Of a stretch of 50,000 nucleotides of DNA, positions 10,661 through 18,547 are shown in pieces; position 1 is the stretch's first letter; each line of letters starts with the position of its first letter. The position numbers were made by a program, and so were the translations under genes. The notes below the pieces were generated by a model. It was not told the origin of the DNA, did no database searches, and saw nothing but the letters and a program-made list of their open reading frames with translations. The stretch comes from Prorocentrum cordatum (Eukaryota; Sar; Dinophyceae; Prorocentrales; Prorocentraceae): NCBI GenBank assembly GCA_963575745.1, contig CAUYUJ010000744.1, forward strand, positions 12,501-62,500. The letters run 5' to 3'.

Positions 10661-11757
10661 TGCGCGATTGCTCCAACTCCAGGCTGATGCGGCCCTTGAG
10701 CTCCAATCTGGCTTGCCGTTGGTCCGACCGTTGAAGGCGCTGGGCTGCCTGATCTCGATGCGCCGACATGGCTCCAGCCGTCGTTGGTGACCTCGCTCGC
10801 GGTGCCCTTCTCGCTCTTGCCGTCGCCTTTCGGCCCGCTCGCGCCCTTGCCGTCTCGGCGCCAAGGGCCCCGCTCGCAGTGACCTCGTCCACCGCAGCAG
10901 TAGAACTGTCAGGTTCCAGGTGCGCCCGTCATGCTCCACGGGGTTGTCTTCGTCGTCGCTGCGTTTGCCATCGGATCTGCGCCGTGGCCCTGCCCCTTGT
11001 CGTCGCAGCCTGTGCCTTTGCCTTTTCTGATATCCTTTGCCTTGGCCCTTGCCTTTCTGGTCGCCCTTGCCGCCGCGCTGCCTCGTCAGCGCACCCGCCA
11101 CCTCCATCGCTGCACCGCCGAGGCCTCTGCCTCCGCCAGACCCGCTCGGCGCCGTCTGGATCCGCTGATAGCACTCGTCGTACACCGCTGTTGCTTGCAG
11201 GTGATGTGTCGTCGCGCTGGCCAGTTCGTCGCAGCTCCTCGCGTTCTGCAGCTGGAGCGCCGTTCGCATGTTGCGCGGCGCCTCCTGTAGGAAGGTGTTT
11301 TTCCTCACTCCTGCGTTGAACGCGTCTCCCGCCGCCGCCGCCTCGCACCTGTCGCGCCCCTGCTCCGAGCGTTGTGTCTCGAACTCCGCCAACGTACCAG
11401 GGAACTGCTTCACACTGAAGGCGCTCGTCATGATACTCTGCGCTCTGACCGCGGTGGCTGGCTCGTACCTTTTGGCTAACGCCCAGGCCAGCGCACCGTT
11501 CTGGCCCTGTGCGCTTATGATCAGCATCTGGACGCTTCCTTTCACCTCCACCACACGTGAAAAGAACATCTTCTTGTTGGCCGTCGCACCTTCAGCGCCG
11601 AGCCTGAGCGACGTATCCGCCATGCTGGTGTCAGGACCTCCCTCTTGCTCAGCTGCCCCCAGTCGGAGGTGAGCCTGCGCCGTCTGACCGCCAAGGAAGG
11701 CCCGCATCACGAACGACCACACCATCCAGTTCTCCACGAACCCGTCGAGGTTCGGTT
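10661..11757 (-). pseudogene. copia gag-like remnant
   Basis: The frame opens at about 11,748 with NLDGFVENWMVWSFVMRAF, followed by ALAWALAKRYEPATAVRAQS and FPGTLAEFETQ. This is the helical gag core seen in copia elements. A Lys/Gly-rich tail (GGKGDQKGKGQGKGYQK) follows. In a shifted frame at about 10,905 there is FYCCGGRGHCE, a damaged CCHC zinc knuckle. There is no ATG at the head of the open frame; the first Met codon is inside it. Gag would package the element's RNA. Confidence 0.65.
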
Positions 11758-12046
11758 ATTTCAACCCCGAACCTTGCCATTTAGTCCCCGCCTGTGCCAC
11801 CTTTGATGACGTAGATCCTGGTGTTGGCGATGCGCCTCATGCGCTGCTGCTCTCGGCTGTGATCACGTAGCTATTGCTGTTGGTGTTGCGCCTATTGCGC
11901 TGCGTCTCCCTGCTGTGCTCGCGTGGATTGTGATGCTGCGCCTCGTGCGCCGCTGCTCGATGCTGTGATCACGCAAATCTTGATGTTGCGCCTCGTGCGC
12001 TGCTGCTCGATGCTGCGTTTTTCGCGCTCCCGCTCGATATTGAGAA
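11758..12046. repeat. ~50-bp tandem repeat upstream of the copia gag
   Basis: The phrase (G/T)TGCGCCTCGTGCGCTGCTGCTCGATGCTG recurs at about 11,829, 11,884, 11,936 and 11,984, so the units are 48-55 bp. Just before it, 11,750-11,782 holds an 8-bp inverted repeat (AGGTTCGG...CCGAACCT). The position is where a leader or LTR of the copia element would lie, but no LTR partner is seen. Confidence 0.6.
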
Positions 12047-12200
12047 AAAGGAGGAGGAGGAGGAAGAGGAGGGAGGAGGAAGAGGAGGAGGAGGGAGGAA
12101 GGAGGAGGGAGGAGGGAGGAGGGAGGAAGGAATGCAGGAGGAGGAGGAGGAGGTGGAGGAGGAGGAGGAGGAGGAGGAGGAGGAGGAGGAGGAGGATGGG
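12047..12200. repeat. (GGA)n microsatellite
   Basis: Imperfect GGA/AGG tract, almost pure at 12,135-12,195. An inverted CCT tract lies 240 bases to the right. Confidence 0.9.
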
Positions 12201-12439
12201 GGAAGGAGGAACCCCCCTTTCCCCTGCAGGAAGCGCGGCCGCCTCCACGCTCACCCCCACGAGGCCCTTCGGCAAGTCCGCGTGAGCGGACGTCGTTGGG
12301 GCGATACCGTGGCGCAGGGTCTCCGCCTCCGTTTTCCCCGTCACGGCCTGGAGCGCCACCTGCAGGCAGGGGTGGGGCTGAAGAGGATGAAGAATCGAGG
12401 CTTTCAGACGGTCCTCCTCCTGCTTCCTCCTCGTTCCTC

Positions 12440-12582
12440 CACGTTCCTCCTCGTTCCTCCTCCTCCTCCTCCTCCTCCTCCTCCTCCTCCTCCTTCTCCT
12501 CCTCGTCCTCCTTTTCTTCCTCCTCCTACTCCTTCTCCTCCTCCTCCTCCTCCTCCTCCTCCTCCTCCTCCGCTTCCTCTTC
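12440..12582. repeat. (CCT)n microsatellite
   Basis: CCT/TCC triplets with few interruptions. Together with 12,047-12,200 it forms an inverted pair of purine and pyrimidine tracts. Confidence 0.9.
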
Positions 12583-13017
12583 CTCGTCATGCCCCGCCTG
12601 GATCGAAGATCGAAGTTGCTGGGCAGATCTGACCCTTGTGCGGCGTCCAGACCCCTGGGATACCGCGGCGGTCTCAAGGATCTGCGGGGACATCCAGAGA
12701 CATCCCCGGATTTGGGAGGGGAGGGAGGAAGAGGCTGGCTAGAAGAATGCGGATGAGGAGTAGGGAGGCCCGAAGAGGATCGAGGATCTAGGTTCGGAGG
12801 GGCGTCTCGCGGCCTTGTTGGCATCCAGATATTTCTTAGAGGCCTCCAGAGTAAACCTTTTGGGATTCCCCTAAAACCTGTGATAACCGTCTCTTCCCCT
12901 TCCTCGCGAGGAGGCCGTGGATAAGGCGGCGCCGCAGCCCAGGCGAGGCGGGCCGCCCCTCCCGCGGCGGGGGGCCGCGAGGGCAGAGGGCGGCTCGCCG
13001 GCAACTTCCTTGTCTCC
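12583..13017. other. spacer without recognisable gene
   Basis: This is complex sequence between two CCT tracts. If the LINE-like element to the right were complete, its reverse transcriptase would be expected here on the minus strand. I see no RT motif in any frame. Confidence 0.5.
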
Positions 13018-13110
13018 TCCTCCCCCCTCCTCCTCCTCCTCCTCCTCCTCCTCTTCCTCCTCCTCCTCCTCCTCCCCCTCCTCCTCCTCCTCTTCCTCCT
13101 TCTCCTCCTT
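13018..13110. repeat. (CCT)n tract, AGG tail on the LINE strand
   Basis: CCT triplets with a few CCC and CTT interruptions. Read on the minus strand it is an (AGG)n run that starts right where the LINE-like coding sequence ends, like a simple-sequence tail. Confidence 0.85.
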
Positions 13111-13960
13111 TCACCGTGGAGCTTTCACCGTAGTCAGCTTTACCTCTGCAACCACTGGGTAATGGTCCTCGCCGTCCAAAAATCTGTCCAGACTGTAGTC
13201 TACCCAAACCGCCTTGACTGCGGGGTGGTACTCGGGATTCGTCAAACTGTAGTCTATTCGGCTTAAGCCCTTGGCAATATTAACATACGTATGGCCGCCG
13301 TCGTGCTCATGAAATGTGTTCTCGATGAAGAGAGGTCGTGGGAGCCTGCGCACCTTCTCAGACAAGTCCCAGGTCCATCGTCGTTGCCGGTACAGCAATA
13401 GCTGGGGTGATAGCTTCCGACATTGCAACCGTGCTCATCGCCAGGTGCAGGGTTAACTCCAATCTTTGCATTCGCATCACCATCTACGAATGTATGTGGC
13501 CACCTTGAAAACAAAAGCTCAACATGATCCCACCACTCGTCGTAATTCAAAGAATCATGATTCTGATGCGGGGCATGCATAACATAAACAAACTCATCTA
13601 CCCCAAACGTGACAATGTGTGTGTCACCAATACCCGCGGATCCTGGCGCAAGATTCTCACATCGCTTTCCTTGAAGTACTCATCTCCATAAAGTCCAGAG
13701 CCATATGGAAGTTCCATGTTCACCATCAGTGTGGTGCCCAGGATGTGGCCTCGCCCTGAGCTCAATATATAAAAGCAGTCGCGAATCGTAGGTTCAGCGG
13801 GCGACGGGGCCTCTTGGCACCCAACCATATGCAGCCCTGCTTCCTGAAATTGAAATCGAAGGTAATGTCCGCGAGCCCACTCACCTGAAGACGGTACTTC
13901 ACCTAAGTTGGCCCTTTGCGCGCTGTAGGTCGCCACTCTCGTCGCATGACTACGCTGAGC
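13111..13960 (-). pseudogene. EEP (AP-endonuclease-like) domain of the LINE-like element
   Basis: Minus-strand pieces in changing frames give the fold's motifs in order. These are FQEAGLHMVGCQEA with the metal-binding Glu at about 13,830, CFYILSSGRG, then VYVMHAPHQNHDSLNYDEWW at about 13,560, HTFVDGDANAKIGVNP with the Asp-x-Asn at about 13,480, ENTFHEHDGGHTYVN, and LSRIDYSLTN...GEDHYPVVAEVKL at about 13,260-13,140 with the final Asp-His. In LINEs this domain nicks the target DNA. At least two frame changes break it. Confidence 0.8.
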
Positions 13961-14149
13961 GTGGTCCCGCGTCGCCTCCTGAGGTAACGTGTGAAGCGCG
14001 CTATGCTGGCAAGGCTGATTGACAAAACCAACACTTCCCAACGGTGGGAAAGCAGCACTATCTTGAAAACCTAGATCCCGATGCGGCGCCCAGCCCCACC
14101 ACTTGGACGGCCGTAGGACTTCAACTGCAGGCAAGGGCAGCGCTAGAGG

Positions 14150-14740
14150 AGCCTCATGCTTCGCCTGCTTGGCGATCCTGTCAGACATCTCATTCCACGG
14201 TTGGCCATCGCGCCCTGCTGAGCGGCAGTGGCGTAGTGGGCGCCCCCGAGAGACAGCCTCGTAGACGCGCGCGGCCTGGACCGCGAAAGGCTCCGCCTGG
14301 GCACAACCTGACGAAGCCCGCCCCAAAGCTGGCCGGCCGTCGCGGATGACCTCCGCGACAACCTGGGACGGAACCTGCAAAGCATGCACCATAGCCCATA
14401 GCACCCCTGCCGTCTCAGTCGTCACATTATTGATCATGTCCTCTTCCACCTCTTGGGCAACGCTGTCTTCGGTGTACCCGCTGAAGAAGCCCTCGGACTT
14501 GAAGTCTCCCCCATTAGATTGAACAGCTGCACGGGCCCATGCCGAAAGCAGACGGTCGTTTGGCCAGAAGAACCATCACAGAAAATATAGACCCTGTCCA
14601 CAGGTGTAGACAAGGGGCGACAGTATGCCAGCGCCAACCTCGTGTGTTCATGATGCTGAAAGCGCCCCGCGTCCAGTCGCATGTGGATGTGCCAACGTCG
14701 TAGCTGGAACTCCAAGTTGATCGGCAAGGTGCGCACATTG
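14150..14740 (-). pseudogene. RNase H domain of the LINE-like element
   Basis: The minus strand reads DRVYIFCDGSSG (first catalytic Asp) at about 14,590, NNVTTETAGVLWAMVHALQ (Glu) at about 14,420, and SAGRDGQPWNEMSDRIAKQA (last Asp) at about 14,180. This is the usual D-E-D succession. A TAG at 14,511-14,513 and a frame change fall between the first and second motif. The domain sits upstream of the endonuclease, which is not the commonest LINE order. Confidence 0.7.
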
Positions 14741-15104
14741 CACAGAATCCCATACCTTGGCCACTTAAGGGTGAGACATTCGTAGATTGTCGTATGCCAG
14801 TACCGCCCAGCGGTGAAATAGTTGGACCCAACCTGGCAGGACGATGGTCAACGCGCGCGATAGCTGGCGCGCGGCAGGAAAGGCCCCGTCGCGAAGTAGC
14901 CAAGGAAGGCCCAGTCAGAGGACCAACTTCGTCGCGACTGTGACCTGAAACTGGGGTCGATGAACTACTCTCCACTCCGTGGACAGCCTCAACTCGCTGA
15001 GCATGAGACAGCGAGCTTGGCAAAGGGCGTGGCGCGTGTGCTAGCGGTGGGAGCTCCGCCCGAACAAGTTCCCCCTCGTTGTCTGAGGTCAAGAGGGGTG
15101 CTGA

Positions 15105-16433
15105 ACCACTTCAGCAACTCTGCCCTCTCCCCCTTTGCCTGGGTTTCCAAGCGCGCCCACTGTCAAATCGCCGTCTCCGCGTTGTACTGCTACTTCTCGC
15201 GGTAATTCTGGCGGCCCCTTGAGACCCTGGCGTCGCGCTGCAGACGGGCTCGGCTTGAGGCGCGCCAATAAAGATGCAGTCGAACCCGTCTGCCTCCAGG
15301 GGCGGCTCCTGCGTTGAAGCGGAGGTGCCCTCAAGAATGCTTGGTAAACCGGGCCCAGAACTCGCGGCAACCTCAACGTGAGCAAGCGACGCATTGTGCC
15401 CCAACGCCTCTGCTCGCTGTTCTTTCTCGACCGCAAGCCTTGCAGCTTCGGCAGCCTGTTCTTCCAGGATGTCGCCCGCCCGGTCTTCGTCTCACTCGAA
15501 TTCTTCTTCGGCCGCGATCTGCTCCAACTCCGCAATGGCCTCCAGGTCAAACACCGTCGGTGAGGAACTGGGGTGCATCGCGTCGACTGCATCGGCGCTG
15601 TGCACGGCGTTCGTGCTCGCGCTCGTATTCGTGTTCGCAGGAGGGAGAGAGGCCTGCTTATCCAAAACTTCGCCTTCGGCTTGGTGCTCTGCTGCTTGGA
15701 ATATGGTCCGCTGTTGCAGTAGCCGCTCCTGGAACTGCCGATTGTCGCGGCCTCGCTCAAGTCTGTCCAACTCTTCCGCTCGATCCTCCTCGGCAAGTAT
15801 CTCATCACCCCCTCTCGCCCCAGCGCTGGCCCAACTCTGCCCAGACGGCGGTGAACGGGAGGCGGTGGACAAGGAGAGCATCGCGTCCATCGATGATCCG
15901 CATATTCAACTGCTGCGCCTTCCTCCTGTTCGGCGCGTCCGGCCATCTCTGCCTCGAACTTCAAGTCGCCCAACTTCTTGGCCTCAACCAAAGCTTGGAC
16001 GGTCGCCCGATCAGGAGACTGGCCGCCAGGATAAGGCACTCGACGCAGACGTAGCTGAGCTGCAGGGCCGCACCCGGCAACGTCCGATCCAGCCGAAGAT
16101 GCAGACTCGCGTAGTGCGACGATCTGCTCTTCCAGCTCCCTTGTCTCTGCCTCTGCTTCTTGCGCAGCCACAACGGACTCGCGCGCATCAACCTCGCGAT
16201 GATGCGGGGCTTCTTCTGACCTGCGAATATTGAGCGTCCAGCTTCTGCGTCTGTTGCTGCACCTGCTGCTCGAATGTGGCTCGGGCCTTACCCAGCATCT
16301 GAGCTTCTTTTTCTTCGTGAAGATCCCAGCGCGCCTGAGCGCTCTTAAAAGCATGAGCCTGTCCGGATAGAAGAAGCTGCTGCTGTCGTAAGTATTCGCG
16401 CTGATCGCCGACTCCTTGAAGAAGTAGTTCTCG
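15105..16433 (-). pseudogene. coiled-coil section of the LINE-like element, frame-broken
   Basis: Two frames give charged helical pieces: ARESVVAAQEAEAETRELEE at about 16,150 and AEEDRAEELDRLERGRDNRQ at about 15,790, plus LEAIAELEQIAAEEEFE near 15,520. The 512-codon frame over this stretch mixes coil with Ser/Arg-rich out-of-frame sequence, so the real protein must switch frames several times. No catalytic motif was seen. Confidence 0.5.
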
Positions 16434-17237
16434 TTATCCGTTCTCACTGACCTCCACGCGCTGCTGGATCTGATCTTCCATGTGAGCAACTTCCGACTCG
16501 GCCATCTGCTTCGACTTCGCGGCAACCATGCACGCGTTCCGCTCGACCTGCCTTGTAAATTTTTCAGCTTCGAGAATACGTTGGTCACCATGGGCAACTT
16601 TGCGCTCTGCCTCTTCCAGCTCCTCATCCTTGGGTGCAGCCTCCTTTTGTAGTTTGGCGAAGTGTTCGGTCATCTCGCCCCGTAACGTCTGCTCCTTCTC
16701 TGCCATGGACCTCTTAGCATTGTCATATACAGCGTGCGTCGCCTGCTGGACAGTACTCGAACTCGGATGGCCGCCTTTCCCCACAGCATCGCGTAGCTGC
16801 CATGACCTTTGCTGCGCAAGCCCAGGAGGTTGACCCATGCGACCTGCTACCCTATCCACAGAAAGCGGCATGATCGAGGTCCTCGAATCAGGCGACCCTT
16901 TCCCCGAACTCAACACTTGGACCGACTTCGCAGTTGGCGTGACAATAGGTGTCCACACTCCTCCATAGGGATCGTCTCGAGCTCCTCCACGAGGTCTAGT
17001 CGGACTTGGGGGCGTATTGGGATGCCCGCTGGGCTTGAGGTGATGTCCATCAACAATTGGAGTAGCTGAAACTCTAGGTTCTCCTCGCGGCGGACCTGGC
17101 ATGCTGCTGCTCGAACCTGGCATGACCTGAGGAGCGGGTCCTGGCGGAGGTGGTGGAGGGGGAGGTGGTGGTGGCGCCTCGGTCACACTAGAAACTACTT
17201 CGTCATCTCCGTCGCTGCCAACACGAATAGACAACAA
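16434..17237 (-). pseudogene. proline-rich plus coiled-coil section of the LINE-like element
   Basis: A run of eleven Pro (about 17,190-17,150) and a Pro/Ser/Gly linker are followed by a coil from about 16,720: AKRSMAEKEQTLRGEMTEHF, AERKVAHGDQRILEAEK and SEVAHMEDQIQQRVEV. The open frame has no ATG at its head. It probably continued from the zinc-containing piece at 17,277-17,846, from which it is separated by a TAG and a frame change. Confidence 0.55.
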
Positions 17238-17276
17238 GTGTTTGCGGCGATCGTGTCCTTCTCCATATGTCGAGGG

Positions 17277-17846
17277 CTATCCCTGGCCATCGCTCAACGT
17301 CGCAGGCTGAGTCAACAAATCTCCATAGTAAATGGTCATCGACCTCTCGTACATCAGCTCGATATCAAGCTCTCGCGACTGATTCTCCCGTGAAGCCAAC
17401 TTTTCCTTAGTGCGGCTAAGGCCATCTAGTGCTTCGCGGCGCTGGACATCTGGAGGCTTGGTGGACCAAAACATTGCCTTCAGCACCGCGACTTCGTGCT
17501 CTTGCTTCTGCAGCCTGCTCCCGTTCTTCTTCGCTTCGAGAAGCAGCTTGGCCGTCGCGCGGAGCTTCTCTTCCAACATCGTCTTGTGAGCTCTCAATCC
17601 ATTCGGCTGCTCTGGTGTGGGCACGAACAGATGATGTCGCTGTGCGAACTCCGTAGTGCACATCATAGTATTGTCAATCATGATCTTGATATCCTTGTCC
17701 AGGCTGGCCTGTTGCTCTCGCTGACGTCGGGCCTCTGCCTGCTGCTGCTGCTGCCTCTTCATCGAAACCTTGCAACGAGATCCCCGACAATGCCAATCTC
17801 GCTCTCCTTTCTCAGCCCCACACACATTGCAAGTCCACTTCGGCAT
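17277..17846 (-). CDS. ORF1-like protein of the LINE-like element (189 aa)
   Basis: An ATG at 17,846 starts MPKWTCNVCGAEKGERDWHC, a Cys-x2-Cys ... Cys-x4-Cys zinc ribbon-like module at residues 6-25. A Gln/Arg-rich helix and a long coil (residues 40-150, e.g. HKTMLEEKLRATAKLLLEAK) follow, then a stop TAG at 17,277. Such a layout suggests an RNA-binding, self-associating ORF1 protein. I chose this ATG because upstream the open frame runs into the CCT microsatellite. The protein may be truncated, since coiled-coil sequence resumes in another frame 40 bases on. Confidence 0.55.
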   Translation of the reverse strand: MPKWTCNVCGAEKGERDWHCRGSRCKVSMKRQQQQQAEARRQREQQASLDKDIKIMIDNTMMCTTEFAQRHHLFVPTPEQPNGLRAHKTMLEEKLRATAKLLLEAKKNGSRLQKQEHEVAVLKAMFWSTKPPDVQRREALDGLSRTKEKLASRENQSRELDIELMYERSMTIYYGDLLTQPATLSDGQG

Positions 17847-18189
17847 CTTCGGGAAGAGACTGCTCGAGTGGTGCCTGGCCAGCAAGCTCTGCGCCTTCAG
17901 CACCTGGAAGAGAGCCCTCGCCCGCGACGGCGCCTCGCGCGCCTGGCGCGCCTGTGCCAAGCTGGCTCGGGGCGCTTGGCCGTCGGCCTCGCCCTCTGGC
18001 CGCAGGACGGGCGCTCCGCCAGTCAGCAGCCCAGCGCCGCCCGCCGCGGGCAGCCGCCACCAGAGACCGCCGCAGCGGCGGGGGGTGTGGTGGGGTCCTC
18101 CCCCCCGCACGGTCTCTATGGCGGGCCGCGCTGCCGCCGCCCGCGCGTGGGCCAGCGCGGGGCCGACCCACCACGAGCGGGCAGACGGC

Positions 18190-18416
18190 TCCTCCTCGTC
18201 CTCCTCCTCCTCCTCCTCGTCCTCCTCCTTCTCCTCCTCCTCCTCCTCGTCCTCCTCCTTCTCCTCCTCCTCCTCCTCCTCCTCCTCCTCCTCCTCCTCC
18301 TCCTCTCTCCTCCTCCTCCTCCCCCTCCTCCTCCTCTTTTTCTCCTCCTCTTTTTCCTCCTCCTCCTCCTCCTCCTCCTCCTCCTCCTCCTCCTCCTCCT
18401 CCTCCTCCTCCTCCTG
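18190..18416. repeat. (CCT)n microsatellite
   Basis: A long, mostly pure CCT/TCC tract interrupted by CGT, TTC and TTTT. Poly-Glu, poly-Ser and poly-Leu frames over it are artefacts. Confidence 0.95.
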
Positions 18417-18547
18417 CCGGCGGGCGGAAGGAGACGAGCGCACCTCGGAGCACCACCGCCGAGAACCCATCGGTGGGCGACCGCCCCCTGGGCGGTGCCT
18501 TGCGAGCAAAAATCATATGCAGTTGTGAGAATCGTATTCGGTAGGTG

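Larger units (their letters stand above)
7178..11757 (-). mobile_element. degenerate Ty1/copia-like retrotransposon
   Basis: On the minus strand, in copia order, there are gag-like sequence, a retropepsin-like segment, an integrase zinc/core segment, reverse transcriptase and RNase H, ending with a TAG at 7,178-7,180. The length (about 4.6 kb) fits a copia interior. The reading frame changes many times, so no intact polyprotein exists. Key residues are altered as well: the RT metal-binding Asp-Asp pair reads Ala-Ser-Asp, and the protease Asp-Ser/Thr-Gly reads Asp-Asn-Arg. No LTR pair was found by eye. The element is almost certainly dead. The domain order is seen in the sequence; the family assignment rests on known copia architecture. 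Confidence 0.8.
13111..17846 (-). mobile_element. LINE-like element lacking reverse transcriptase
   Basis: On the minus strand there are in order a zinc-binding/coiled-coil ORF1-like part, a proline-rich and coiled-coil section, an RNase H domain and an EEP-type endonuclease. Then comes an AGG microsatellite, with no RT. Endonuclease and RNase H belong to the machinery of non-LTR elements. Frame changes interrupt every section, so it is not a working copy. Loss of the 3' half is unusual, because incomplete LINE insertion normally removes the 5' end. It could also be a separate dinoflagellate family with a different domain order. Confidence 0.65.

Noticed and set aside
7000-12050. LTR pair of the copia remnant
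   Set aside because: No stretch flanking the pol end matches one upstream of gag by eye.
15394-16233. Plus-strand frames over the LINE-like coiled-coil region
   Set aside because: They mirror the minus-strand element and give Ser/Arg-rich translations without motifs.
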